From contig NZ_BLRL01000002.1 in NCBI RefSeq assembly GCF_015082335.1, positions 286,569 to 350,568 on the forward strand: 64,000 nt of DNA. Direction: 5' to 3'. The translations under genes and the position numbers were made by a program. Under the pieces are notes generated by a model. It did no database searches and was not told the DNA's origin. It saw nothing but the letters and a program-made list of their open reading frames with translations. Below, piece after piece: positions 44,047 to 53,136 of the stretch. The first letter of the stretch is position 1. The number at the start of each line of letters is the position of its first letter. The DNA is from Moritella sp. F3 (GTDB lineage Bacteria; Pseudomonadota; Gammaproteobacteria; Enterobacterales; Moritellaceae).

Positions 44047-45057
44047 TTACTTCGATAATCGTTTCTGCCATTTTGCTTTGGCAATCTTACGCATATCAAC
44101 ACTAGTATCACTTTCATCAACAATTTCTCGACCTAAGATAGTTTCTAAAATATCTTCCATCGTGATAATGCCTAACCAAGTCCCTAACTCATCATGAATA
44201 CTCGCCAGATGATTTCGAGAACGTAGCATATCGTTAAAGACATGTTCGGCATTTTGTGTCGGTAAATACACTTCTAATGGTTTTGCTAACGTAAGCAGTT
44301 TCGTGTCACCGTCATGCTGTAAAATATCTGATTTATGCACATAACCAAAAAACTCATCGTCGGTCAATAATGGTAAACGACTAAAAGGAATGTTGGTAAT
44401 TAAAGCTTCAAAATCACTCACATTCATATTGGCATCAACACACGAGACCACACCACGTGGCGTCATAATGTCTTTCACTTTAATGTTATGCAGATCTAAT
44501 ATGTTACAAATAACCCGACTTTCATCGTCATCAATTTCATTCGTGTCTTTTGCGACATGTGCCATCGCAATTATTTCTTCTCGCATGTCAATGTCATGAC
44601 TATGACCTTTGCCAATACGACGGGTGATTTGCTCTGACATAAAGATAAACGGTTTTAAGCAGAAAATCATCGTATTCAAGATAGTGACACTTGATGGGGC
44701 CAGTTGTCGCCAATATGTCGCGCCCATTGTTTTAGGGATAATTTCTGAAAGAACCAAAATTAATACCGTCATCACAGCAGATGCTACACCTAAATATGCA
44801 CTACCATACATAGCCGTTACTTGCGCACCTACACCAGCAGCACCCGCAGTATGGGCCACCGTATTAAGTGTTAGAATTGCCGCTAAAGGACGATCGAGAT
44901 TGTCTTTTAACTTAGCTAATTTTGTTGCAAGTTTAGGATCTTCACGTTGCATTTTAGCGATATAGCTTGGTGTCATACTTAGTAATGAAGCCTCTAAGAT
45001 AGAACAAATAAACGAAACCACAATCGAGATTACAGCGTAAATTATTAACAGTGTCAT
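44047..45057 (-). CDS. CNNM (DUF21) domain / CBS-pair protein, CorC-TlyC type
   Basis: 336 residues. The N-terminal DUF21 membrane domain has three or four helices and the motif IPKTMGATYW; the CBS pair spans ~190-310 (VKDIMTPRGVVSCVDANMNV, then LGIITMEDILETILGREIVD). The C-terminal CorC-HlyC transporter-associated domain appears to be missing. Family members are implicated in Mg2+/Co2+ efflux. Older 'hemolysin' names are not informative here. Confidence 0.88.
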   Translation of the reverse strand: MTLLIIYAVISIVVSFICSILEASLLSMTPSYIAKMQREDPKLATKLAKLKDNLDRPLAAILTLNTVAHTAGAAGVGAQVTAMYGSAYLGVASAVMTVLILVLSEIIPKTMGATYWRQLAPSSVTILNTMIFCLKPFIFMSEQITRRIGKGHSHDIDMREEIIAMAHVAKDTNEIDDDESRVICNILDLHNIKVKDIMTPRGVVSCVDANMNVSDFEALITNIPFSRLPLLTDDEFFGYVHKSDILQHDGDTKLLTLAKPLEVYLPTQNAEHVFNDMLRSRNHLASIHDELGTWLGIITMEDILETILGREIVDESDTSVDMRKIAKAKWQKRLSK

Positions 45058-45161
45058 TATGACCTTCTATAAGAATATTTATGAGGCTAATAATTATCAT
45101 AAAGATCTTATTTTGGCAAAAGAATAAATTGTAATTTAGCGTAAATCTTTTCAAGTAAACA

Positions 45162-45626
45162 TTAATAATCAATAAGTTCAACAACTTGAAAAAAGTGAAT
45201 TCTTAAAGATGTAATCCTAGACAACAAATCATATACTTCCGTACGGCCTATATCAGCACCGCGTGCATTTTCAATCGCCTTTCTGTTGTAATCAGCTTCA
45301 CCATCATCTAAACAGTGCTCACTGATTAATTGCCAAAGCTGCTGCGCACTATCAAATTTACGTTCTAATATTTCTACATCAATATTAAGTTGGTCTAAGT
45401 CGTTAATAGCAGATGTTATGATGAACAATTTTTGTTTATCGTCGTCAATATCAGATAAGCTAATTTTACTCAACAGGGTGTTATAACGGTCAATGTGATC
45501 ATTAAGTAAATCAATATTCTGGGTGTAAAATTGGTAAGTATCTTGCCAGTTTTTACCACTGCAATAACTCGCCTGTGCAGTCGAGGTCAGTAATATAAAA
45601 AGGACTATTAAAAAACTATATTTCAT
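45162..45626 (-). CDS. Secreted helical protein of unknown function
   Basis: About 154 residues with a signal peptide (hydrophobic FLIVLFILLTSTAQA, then SYCSGK), followed by a helical, acidic body with two cysteines (CSGKNW and EHCLDDGEAD). No family recognised. Start at ATG 45626 rather than GTG 45638. It lies divergent from the DUF6172 gene. Confidence 0.55.
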   Translation of the reverse strand: MKYSFLIVLFILLTSTAQASYCSGKNWQDTYQFYTQNIDLLNDHIDRYNTLLSKISLSDIDDDKQKLFIITSAINDLDQLNIDVEILERKFDSAQQLWQLISEHCLDDGEADYNRKAIENARGADIGRTEVYDLLSRITSLRIHFFQVVELIDY

Positions 45627-45781
45627 CCTCAACCCCACTATTTTGATGCTTAATGGTCAGTAATAACGACGGCTAACGCGATTAAAAGTGCAGACAAAGT
45701 GTACTCTTCACCCCATTTATTCTTTTCCCTGATATAATCCCCCATGTTATGAAATATTCAGTCATTCTTTAAAGGGTAAAA

Positions 45782-46099
45782 ATGAAAAAAACGTTTGTAC
45801 TAAATCACCCAAAAATTATTCCAGCTCGCCAAGTTGAAGCTATTAAAAGCGAAATCAGAAAATATATCAAAAGAGAGCGTAAAAAAACGCTTCCTAAAGG
45901 CGTAGACTACTGGGACTTTGATTGTAAGTATGGCGCAACAGAACAAGAAGCGCAGGTAATTCACCTATCTGAAATCAATAAATCTATTGATAGCGGTGAC
46001 CTGAACAAAGACGCATCTTTCTATATCGAAATTTTGGTAAAAGATGGCATTCGCGTGATCAATGAAGAAGACGAAGATTTAGATTACGGCGAAGAATAA
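45782..46099 (+). CDS. DUF6172 family small protein
   Basis: 105 residues. The core KPARQVEAIKSEI-like helix, KYIKRERKKTLPKGVDYWDFDC (around residues 28-50) and a very acidic C-terminus match this uncharacterised soluble family. A hairpin and a heptamer microsatellite follow within 35 bp of the stop. Confidence 0.7.
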   Translation: MKKTFVLNHPKIIPARQVEAIKSEIRKYIKRERKKTLPKGVDYWDFDCKYGATEQEAQVIHLSEINKSIDSGDLNKDASFYIEILVKDGIRVINEEDEDLDYGEE

Positions 46100-46107
46100 T
46101 ATTATTG

Positions 46108-46131
46108 GCAGAGAGTCAGTGTACTCTCTGC
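46108..46131 (+). terminator. Hairpin after the DUF6172 gene
   Basis: GCAGAGAGT (46108-46116) and ACTCTCTGC (46123-46131) pair over 9 bp. The downstream sequence is the CCTATTT repeat, which supplies an interrupted T-rich tail. Confidence 0.65.
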
Positions 46132-46132
46132 T

Positions 46133-46167
46133 CCTATTTCCTATTTCCTATTTCCTATTTCCTATTT
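46133..46167. repeat. Heptamer microsatellite (CCTATTT)x5
   Basis: Five perfect tandem copies of CCTATTT followed by CC, immediately after the DUF6172 terminator hairpin. An ORF reading across it (46105-46389) is an artefact of the repeat. Confidence 0.95.
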
Positions 46168-46285
46168 CCGTTACACGACCCCCACCTAAAATCAATTAAT
46201 ACAATTTTAAACGCCGACTCAAAGCAAATATGTTATCATCTAATGAATATAACCCTTTGTTTTAAACCACTGAGTTCACTAACTT

Positions 46286-46951
46286 ATGCTCCTAAAATCA
46301 CGCGTTATCATTTCCCTCCTTTGCTGTTTATTTTTGGCTGGTTGTGCAAAAAACAACTTCATATCAGCAACCAAATTTACCTCATATGATGATTTCAGAG
46401 CTGGTCCAGAGGACGGTGTAGATCTAGTTTGGGCTAGAATAGGATTACGAGACGCAGATCGACTACGTAATAAATTACAGCAATACGACAGTGTTATATT
46501 AGATCGCGTTTATGTATTGGTCGAAGATGATGATAGCCTCTCTGATGAAGACATCAGCATCATCACCACTTACTTAACAGATAGCTTAATTAGCACTATC
46601 TCACCACATAAAAAAATTGTTGAAACATCAACTGACACGACCCTACACTTAAGTATTGCCATCAGTAATGTAGAAACACCAAACCCAATCTTAGCTGTGA
46701 CGAGCAGTATTGTACCGGTCAGCTTTGGTATCTCGGTTATTTCAAAGATCACCACAGGTGAACACACGAATGTCGGCAGCGCGAGTATTGAACTCATGGT
46801 CAGTGATGAAAACAACAAACCGCTTATAGCTGCTATTGATCGCCGTACAGGTAATAAAGATTTCGGCACCATGATCGATTCTTTAGACGATACTAAAGAT
46901 GTGATTGATTGGTGGATCAAACGCCTAGGAGAGACCTTTCAAGTCAACTAA
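46286..46951 (+). CDS. DUF3313 family lipoprotein
   Basis: 221 residues. Lipobox LFLAGC after a hydrophobic signal segment. The body contains DRVYVLVEDDDSLSDEDISI, a hydrophobic alanine- and valine-rich stretch (SSIVPVSFGISVISKI) and the C-terminal DWWIKRLGETF, which fit DUF3313 lipoproteins. The function is unknown. Single gene upstream of the methyltransferase. Confidence 0.72.
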   Translation: MLLKSRVIISLLCCLFLAGCAKNNFISATKFTSYDDFRAGPEDGVDLVWARIGLRDADRLRNKLQQYDSVILDRVYVLVEDDDSLSDEDISIITTYLTDSLISTISPHKKIVETSTDTTLHLSIAISNVETPNPILAVTSSIVPVSFGISVISKITTGEHTNVGSASIELMVSDENNKPLIAAIDRRTGNKDFGTMIDSLDDTKDVIDWWIKRLGETFQVN

Positions 46952-47082
46952 AACAGCTACACAATAGCTGCAGTGTGTTTATATTTTATCAGGGTAATGC
47001 AAGACTACTGTTTATATACTTTACCTGATAACATGGCGCCCTAATTCATGCAGTCACCTGCACATATATTGAAAATAAATAA

Positions 47083-47751
47083 ATGAAGTTACATAAGATT
47101 GATGCAGTAGACTGGTTAAAGACCCTTCCGGATGAGAGTGTGGATCTCGTTATCACAGATCCCCCTTATGAGTCCTTAGAAAAACACCGTAAAATAGGCA
47201 CCACTACCCGCTTAAAAAAAAGTGCTGGTTCGAGTAACCAATGGTTTGATATTTTTCCTAATAGTGATTTTCCTGCATTAATTGAACAAATTTATCGCGT
47301 ACTGAAGAAAAATAGTCACTTTTATTTATTTTGCGATCAAGAAACCATGTTTGTGATAAAACCTATCGCAGAAGACTTTGGGTTTAAATTTTGGAAACCC
47401 ATCGTATGGGACAAATGCGCGATTGGCATGGGTTATCATTATCGTGCACGCTATGAATTCATTTTATTTTTCGAAAAAGGTAAGCGTAAATTACAAGATT
47501 TAGGTATGCCTGATGTACTACAAGAAAAGCGTGTATGGCGTGGTTACCCGACCGAAAAACCGGTGCCCTTGATCGAGAAATTGATCACGCAAAGTTCAAG
47601 TATCGATGACCTTGTTATTGATCCCTTCTTCGGTTCCGGCGCGACGTTAGTTGCCGCGGCCAATCTAGGTAGAAAATCTGAAGGCGCAGATATCGCCCCT
47701 TCAGCCCATGAGTTTGTTAATAACCGCATTAAACCGGTAGAAAAGGCCTAG
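47083..47751 (+). CDS. Orphan site-specific DNA adenine/cytosine methyltransferase
   Basis: 222 residues. Catalytic motif IV DPPY in VDLVITDPPYESL, then a recognition region, then FGSGAT (SAM-binding motif I) near the C-terminus in DPFFGSGATLVAAANLGRKS. That order is the beta-class N4-cytosine/N6-adenine arrangement. It is short, with a small target-recognition region, and has no restriction enzyme next to it, so it is a solitary methyltransferase. It is followed 2 bp later by a Cys-cluster protein, presumably its operon partner. Confidence 0.88.
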   Translation: MKLHKIDAVDWLKTLPDESVDLVITDPPYESLEKHRKIGTTTRLKKSAGSSNQWFDIFPNSDFPALIEQIYRVLKKNSHFYLFCDQETMFVIKPIAEDFGFKFWKPIVWDKCAIGMGYHYRARYEFILFFEKGKRKLQDLGMPDVLQEKRVWRGYPTEKPVPLIEKLITQSSSIDDLVIDPFFGSGATLVAAANLGRKSEGADIAPSAHEFVNNRIKPVEKA

Positions 47752-47753
47752 TA

Positions 47754-48044
47754 ATGACCATTAAAATAACCAATCTACCCGTGGCAGAAATCACCTGCTC
47801 AAACTGTGAAGCATGCTGCTGCCGCCTAGAAGTAATGCTACTGACAGAAACTGGTGTGCCTAAGCGTTATATCACCACAGATGATTGGGGTGGTCAGGTA
47901 ATGGCGCAGGGTCATGATGGCTGGTGTGCAGCGCTCGATAGAGATACATTGATGTGTACTATCTATGAGAATAGACCTTGGGTATGCCGTATATTTGAAA
48001 TGGCATCATTTGAGTGTGAAGAAGAACGTAAAGCGCATATGTAA
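47754..48044 (+). CDS. YkgJ-like Cys-cluster protein, methyltransferase operon partner
   Basis: 96 residues. CSNCEACCCRLEV is the CxxCxxCC signature, with further cysteines in GWCAALDRDTLMCTIYENRP and WVCRIFEM. It starts 2 bp after the methyltransferase stop, so translation is coupled. The role is unknown; the other member in this window is at 14659. Confidence 0.85.
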   Translation: MTIKITNLPVAEITCSNCEACCCRLEVMLLTETGVPKRYITTDDWGGQVMAQGHDGWCAALDRDTLMCTIYENRPWVCRIFEMASFECEEERKAHM

Positions 48045-48355
48045 GTCATTATTTTCTATTTAACTGACCAGATTCAATTGATATAGAACAAATATGCGTA
48101 TAAATGTGTCTCGCATATACAAAAATAGATAGAAATTACTAAAAACTGGTCAGACATCACTCCTATTTGTTCCATTCTTTTAACCTATTCACAACATGGT
48201 CTTTTTTCCATTTTTACCGCTATCTATATTTTTCAATTAGGAGGATTATAATTAGACAGGCTGTCACGATGACAAATATCTTCAACTGTCACAGAAATAC
48301 GTATTTTTCAGGGATGAGAGAATATCACGGATAAAAATACGTTGAGGGTTAAAAA
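48045..48355. other. Intergenic region upstream of the sigma-factor gene
   Basis: 311 bases, AT-rich. A short palindrome TGTCA-CGA-TGACA lies at 48262-48274, with a further TGTCA at about 48287; it may be an operator. AGGAGG-like motifs at 48239-48245 do not precede a credible ORF. Confidence 0.45.
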
Positions 48356-49210
48356 ATGGAATTACTTAACGAATCAAACGCATTAGATCTTTACATGCAA
48401 CAAGTAAATAAAACCAGTGTTCTACTCACTAAAGAACAAGAGTACGATACTGCCATTGCTGCGCATGCAGGTGATCAAAAAGCACGTCAACGTATGATCC
48501 AATCCAACTTACGCTTAGTTATCAACATCGCTAAACGCTATCAACATACTTCATTATCACTTGTTGATATCATCCAAGAAGGTAATACAGGCTTAATTCA
48601 CGCCGTTGAAAAATTCGATGCTACCAAAGGTTTCCGATTTTCAACTTACGCGGTATGGTGGATTAAAAACAATATCGAACGTTTTATCATGAATCAATCC
48701 CGCACCATTCGCGTACCGATTCATATTGGTAAAACCTACAAACGTATTCTCAAGAATGCCCGTGAACAAGTGCTCGATTTAAAATGCAATACTGACTTAC
48801 AAACAATTGCGACTAATCTAGAACTCCAATTTGAAGACGTGGTTAATGTGCTTTCTTACTACTTCACTGAAGCGAGTCTGGACAAAACAATTGCCACCAA
48901 AAATGAATCAAATACTGCATTAGTCGACCTTATTGAAGACAGTTCTATTTGTAAGCCTAATGATGAAATTGAAAATACAGACACCTCAAGTTATCTAATC
49001 GAAGTATTAAGTCACCTTTGCGATCGTGACAGAGAGATTGTTGAACTTAGATTTGGTCTTGGTAGAGAAGAGCCTCAGACGCTTAACGCTATTGGAGAAC
49101 GTCTGTTTATGTCTCGAGAACGCGTTCGCCAAATTATTACCGCAAGTTTACAAAAAATTAAACCTGAATTACTCGTTAACAGTGTTAGCCAACAAGACTA
49201 TTTAAACTAG
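48356..49210 (+). CDS. RpoS-like sigma-70 family alternative sigma factor
   Basis: 284 residues, shorter than RpoS (about 330). Region 1.2 is at ~1-40, region 2 has SNLRLVINIAKRYQHTSL and IIQEGNTGLIHAVEKF, promoter-recognition region 2.4 reads FRFSTYAVWWIKNNIERF, region 3 IHIGKTYKRIL and region 4.2 LFMSRERVRQIITASLQKIK. By wording it is nearest to RpoS and its paralogues such as RpoQ and RpoX of Vibrio, rather than RpoD or RpoH. It is probably an extra general-stress or lifestyle-specific sigma factor. No anti-sigma gene is adjacent. Confidence 0.85.
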   Translation: MELLNESNALDLYMQQVNKTSVLLTKEQEYDTAIAAHAGDQKARQRMIQSNLRLVINIAKRYQHTSLSLVDIIQEGNTGLIHAVEKFDATKGFRFSTYAVWWIKNNIERFIMNQSRTIRVPIHIGKTYKRILKNAREQVLDLKCNTDLQTIATNLELQFEDVVNVLSYYFTEASLDKTIATKNESNTALVDLIEDSSICKPNDEIENTDTSSYLIEVLSHLCDRDREIVELRFGLGREEPQTLNAIGERLFMSRERVRQIITASLQKIKPELLVNSVSQQDYLN

Positions 49211-49481
49211 GCTTTTTAAACTAAGGTATTTAGTTATTTAAAAAGTCCTGAGGCTAACATACGCTCCAACGGTTAATGCCATTCGCCTTTTGCAGGTTCA
49301 TGTCATTAATCCGTTACGGTTACCAGCCTATTACAATTAACTTCCCGGCTCCCCCATCATAAATAAAAAACCAATTCACCTTTCAATCCATTCACAAAAA
49401 CTATCAATTAACAATAAACAATCGAATTAACCTTTCCTTAATTGTGAGGTAAATTACCTTCTTGCTACCGCAGGAGGAATC

Positions 49482-50405
49482 ATGAGCCAACTAAAAAATA
49501 ACACCCTTACTAATATCGCAAGCTGCGACGCCACAACCCCTATAAAAGAGGCGGCACTGGTTGTCGAAGGTGGCGGGCAACGCGGTATTTTTACAGCTGG
49601 TATCTTAGATAGTTGGTTAGCAAATAACTTTAATCCTTTTGCATTACTGATTGGTACATCCGCTGGCGCCCAGAACTTATCCAGTTATATGACCAGACAA
49701 TCAGGACATGCTAAACGTTCTATCATGCAACTTTCTAAGCACCCTGCATTTTTTGATATGAAACGTCCCCTGTCTGGACGCAATACTGTCGACCTTGATT
49801 GGTACTTTGATAAAGTTAATGATCCTGAATACCAGCTCAATATGAACTGCGCACAAGCACAATTGAAAAACCGTCAACTGCTCTTTTCAGCGACAACTAT
49901 TAATGGATTTTGCCCCGCATTTCTTGAGCCGACAGCGGATAATTGGCTCACCATGTTGAAAGCATCCAGTGCTCTGCCCTATTTATATAAGAAAGGTGTG
50001 GCGATTGGTGATGGTCATTACGTTGATGGCGGCGTGGCATTACCCATTCCAATTCAAGAAGCTTATCATCGTGGAGCTAAAAAAATAATTGTATTACGCA
50101 CCGTACCTGCACATCAAAATGTACGCTCGCCGTGGGCCCATAAACTCAAATCCTGGGTATGCAGTTCACAGCGCTGTCCAAAAGTACTCGATATTATTAC
50201 TGGTCATGAAAATGCCTACAGTGACGCAGTAGACTTTATTCATACTCCGCCAGCAGATGCGCAGATAATTGAGATTGCCCCACCACAACCACTCGCAAGT
50301 CGTATACTGGGGAGCAGTGATGAGGCCTTAGCCGCAGATTACAAAATGGGCTATGAGATGGGGTCGCAGTTTTTAGCCAGTCAGCATGCTAACTTATTTA
50401 GATAG
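49482..50405 (+). CDS. Patatin-like phospholipase (YjjU type)
   Basis: 307 residues. The glycine-rich oxyanion loop VVEGGGQRGIFTAGI, nucleophile motif LIGTSAG (Ser60) and the dyad Asp in YVDGGVALP are all present. YjjU-type proteins are soluble lipid acyl hydrolases. AGGAGG upstream gives a strong start. It is convergent with dadA (16 bp apart). Confidence 0.9.
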   Translation: MSQLKNNTLTNIASCDATTPIKEAALVVEGGGQRGIFTAGILDSWLANNFNPFALLIGTSAGAQNLSSYMTRQSGHAKRSIMQLSKHPAFFDMKRPLSGRNTVDLDWYFDKVNDPEYQLNMNCAQAQLKNRQLLFSATTINGFCPAFLEPTADNWLTMLKASSALPYLYKKGVAIGDGHYVDGGVALPIPIQEAYHRGAKKIIVLRTVPAHQNVRSPWAHKLKSWVCSSQRCPKVLDIITGHENAYSDAVDFIHTPPADAQIIEIAPPQPLASRILGSSDEALAADYKMGYEMGSQFLASQHANLFR

Positions 50406-50421
50406 CCTTATTTAAATAGTA

Positions 50422-51690
50422 CTAACGGCCGTAACGATAGATATCTAAGTCACGGCTATCAATATCTGGAGTTACGCCGCTGACAATATCTGCAAGATAA
50501 CGCGCTGAACCACATGCCATGGTCCAACCTAAGGTGCCATGTCCGCAATTAGTAAATAAGTTAGCGACTGGCGTTCGCCCAATAATAGGCGTGCCATCGG
50601 GCGTCATCGGTCGTAAACCAGTCCAAAATTCCGCTTGACTCATATCACCAGCGTTGGGGAATAAGTCATTTATGACCATAGCAATGGTATCTTTACGAGA
50701 ATCCGTCAGGTCTAAATTGTACCCAGCCAGTTCAGCCGTTCCAGCAACCCGAATCCGTTGATCAAAACGCGTCATCGCCACTTTATAGGTTTCATCCATC
50801 ACCGTTGAAACAGGCGCTTGACTGCTATCAACAATAGGCACAGTGAGCGAATAGCCTTTTACCGGATATATAGGCATTGCCAGTCCAAAAGGCGACAAGA
50901 TCGAGTCGAGTAACGCTGATGAGTAACTCCCCATTGCGACCACGTAAGCATCCGCGGTTAATTCTCCTACACTGGTATCCACCGAACTAATTTCGTTATC
51001 TTGATGGTTCAGCTTATTCACCGTCACGTCAAATTTAAACTTAACCCCTGCAGCTTGTGCTAATGCTGTCAGCTGCTGGCAAAACAAATAACAGTCACCG
51101 GTTTCATCTTCAGGCAAGCGTAATCCGCCGACAATTTTGTCTTTAACACCAGCCAAACCAGGTTCTACAGCCAGACAACCAGCCACATCTAGCTCTTGGT
51201 ATAGCGTACCACTATCAGCTAATACTTTAATGTCTTTCGCTATCGCTGCCAATTGTGATTCATGACGAAATACCTGTAGTGTGCCTTGCTGTCGACCTTC
51301 GTAGACCAAATTTTGTTGCTGACGTAACTCAATCAAGCAGTCGCGACTATAGTTGGCAATGCGTAACATCCGCGCTTTATTGATTTCATAACTGTGGGTA
51401 TTACAGTTGGCTAACATTTTTGCTGCCCACAGATACAAATCAGGTGACAAACCAGGCTTAATTTTTAAGGGAGCATGTTTTTGTGCTAACCATTTTATTG
51501 CTTTAACCGGTATACCAGGCGCAGCCCAAGGAGAAGAATAGCCATAAGAGATCTGTCCCGCATTGGCAAAACTGGTTTCCTCTGCGCCTCTCGGTTGACG
51601 ATCGATAACCGTCACATCATGGCCAGCTTGTGCTAGATACCACGCCGACGTTAAGCCAATAACCCCACAACCCAATACCATGACTTCCAT
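50422..51690 (-). CDS. dadA: D-amino acid dehydrogenase (DadA-like)
   Basis: 422 residues. N-terminal FAD-binding Rossmann motif VMVLGCGVIGLTSAWYLAQA, substrate-domain ETSFANAGQISYGYSSPWAA and C-terminal NCGHGTLGWTMACGSARYLA correspond to DadA. The enzyme oxidatively deaminates D-amino acids at the inner membrane. The start at 51690 matches family N-termini; an upstream frame to 51795 lacks support. It is divergent from the LysR gene (51817), with about 126 bp between. Confidence 0.9.
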   Translation of the reverse strand: MEVMVLGCGVIGLTSAWYLAQAGHDVTVIDRQPRGAEETSFANAGQISYGYSSPWAAPGIPVKAIKWLAQKHAPLKIKPGLSPDLYLWAAKMLANCNTHSYEINKARMLRIANYSRDCLIELRQQQNLVYEGRQQGTLQVFRHESQLAAIAKDIKVLADSGTLYQELDVAGCLAVEPGLAGVKDKIVGGLRLPEDETGDCYLFCQQLTALAQAAGVKFKFDVTVNKLNHQDNEISSVDTSVGELTADAYVVAMGSYSSALLDSILSPFGLAMPIYPVKGYSLTVPIVDSSQAPVSTVMDETYKVAMTRFDQRIRVAGTAELAGYNLDLTDSRKDTIAMVINDLFPNAGDMSQAEFWTGLRPMTPDGTPIIGRTPVANLFTNCGHGTLGWTMACGSARYLADIVSGVTPDIDSRDLDIYRYGR

Positions 51691-51816
51691 TTTTATACCG
51701 ACTATCGTGAATGAATAATCGAGCAGCATAAGATGGTTACATTTACTTAACAATCTATAAGTATTAACATCAGCCTTTAGTAAAACTAAACGCAAGCGTA
51801 TGCCAAGAGGTATTTG

Positions 51817-52836
51817 ATGATAAAAGTGAACGATAATCTGCTATCCGGTTTAGCCACATTTACAACAACAGCAACCTGTCATAGTTTCACGCAGGCCGCT
51901 GAGAAATTGCATATCACCACAGGCGCTATCAGCCAACAAATAAAACTACTGGAACAGAATTTACAGTTAACCCTATTTGAACGCCACTCTCGCGGTATTC
52001 GCTTAACGCCAACAGGGCAACAGTTACATCAAATTGTCGAACAAAGTTTAACGGATATTGGCGACATGATTAGTCAACTGCAACAAGCCAATCGCCACGC
52101 TGGAGACATCCACCTTAAACTGACGCCCTCTTTTGCATATAAATGGTTAGTGCCGCGCTTACAGGATTTCTATCAACAATACCCTGATATAAAGATCCAT
52201 ACCTTTGCCGAAGGCGCGTTAGTCGATCATAACGATAGTAATTTTGACCTTGCTATCGATTACGGCAAAACTCCTTATCAATCGAATGATAAAAAAATTA
52301 ACGCGGAATTATTATTAGCGGAGCAATTATTACCGGTAATGAGTCCACAATATATGCTCAAGTTTGATTTGAGTATCACCGATAATGCCCATAATATGAT
52401 CCGTTTTGCGGATCCAACACTCTGGCAGAATATGACGCTGTTACATGATGCAATGCCTTGGCAGCACGCCGACAAAGATGTGGAATGGCAATTTTGGTTA
52501 CAGCAAATGTCGTTAACCAGCACAACGACAAAGGCGATGAGTAAACACGGCCATTACTTCAACCGCACCGATATGGCAATGGCAGCTGCCGGCGCTGGAT
52601 TAGGTGTCGCATTAGCCCGCTGTGCGCTATTTAATAACGGTTTAACCGCGGCAGATTTAGCGAAAGAAGGGTTAGCGTCCCCATTCAGCCCTATCGATGC
52701 ACAAGCAGGCTATTACTTAATTCAGCATCACCACTCCCCTGCAATTGACTGCTTTAAAGCCTGGTTAAAACAACAAGTGTCTTTGCAACATCGTGAGTTC
52801 GATAGTGGATACACAAAAAATAGTTATGAGTTATAA
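51817..52836 (+). CDS. LysR-family regulator, GcvA/DsdC-like, divergent to dadA
   Basis: 339 residues. HTH region SFTQAAEKLHITTGAISQQI with GcvA-like wording, and effector domain with PSFAYKWLVPRLQDF and DFYQQYPDIKIHTFAEGALV. ATG at 51817 has AAGAGG about 6 nt upstream; a TTG 3 nt earlier is less likely. Given its position it probably activates dadA in response to D-amino acids, analogous to DsdC for D-serine. Confidence 0.88.
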   Translation: MIKVNDNLLSGLATFTTTATCHSFTQAAEKLHITTGAISQQIKLLEQNLQLTLFERHSRGIRLTPTGQQLHQIVEQSLTDIGDMISQLQQANRHAGDIHLKLTPSFAYKWLVPRLQDFYQQYPDIKIHTFAEGALVDHNDSNFDLAIDYGKTPYQSNDKKINAELLLAEQLLPVMSPQYMLKFDLSITDNAHNMIRFADPTLWQNMTLLHDAMPWQHADKDVEWQFWLQQMSLTSTTTKAMSKHGHYFNRTDMAMAAAGAGLGVALARCALFNNGLTAADLAKEGLASPFSPIDAQAGYYLIQHHHSPAIDCFKAWLKQQVSLQHREFDSGYTKNSYEL

Positions 52837-52909
52837 GTTTATGGTATTTCCTATTTAGTCCTGTTTGCTCCAATAATATGTCTAAGCATTAATAAAAGGA
52901 GCTAATGTT

Positions 52910-53062
52910 TTGACTAATAAATTAATAATAACACTGGTATTGTTATGTATATTACTGTCGGTATTTACCCAAGGGCTTACATCATCAGCACTAGATCTTG
53001 TCGCATTTTCGTTGTTAATTAGTTATCTATTCAACGTTAAAAAAAGCAATATGCGGACATAA
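52910..53062 (+). CDS. Small 50-residue membrane protein with a TTG start
   Basis: Reads MTNKLIITLVLLCILLSVFT and continues to a basic C-terminus (FNVKKSNMRT). Two hydrophobic segments (about residues 5-20 and 28-42) suggest one or two membrane helices. AAGGAG (52896-52901) lies 8 nt upstream of TTG, and no ATG start is available in frame. A terminator follows the stop immediately. Short, but the strong ribosome-binding site plus terminator argue for a real gene. Confidence 0.6.
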   Translation: MTNKLIITLVLLCILLSVFTQGLTSSALDLVAFSLLISYLFNVKKSNMRT

Positions 53063-53090
53063 AAAAAGGAGGTTAAGTAACCTCCTTTTT
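53063..53090. terminator. Bidirectional terminator after the 50-residue gene
   Basis: AAAAAGGAGGTT and AACCTCCTTTTT form a 12-bp stem with loop AAGT, flanked by A and T runs. Confidence 0.93.
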
Positions 53091-53136
53091 CATTGCTATT
53101 GTTATCGCTATGACTAGATCGACCAGCAATCATTGT

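Noticed and set aside
46105..46389. 94-residue plus-strand reading frame
   Set aside because: It starts inside a terminator hairpin, runs through the CCTATTT microsatellite giving a periodic FLFPIS-like peptide, and overlaps the real DUF3313 gene in another frame.
48269..48334. 21-codon ORF starting ATGACAAATATC upstream of the sigma gene
   Set aside because: The AGGAGG-like motif is too far (about 25 nt) from the ATG; no sign of coding conservation can be judged here.
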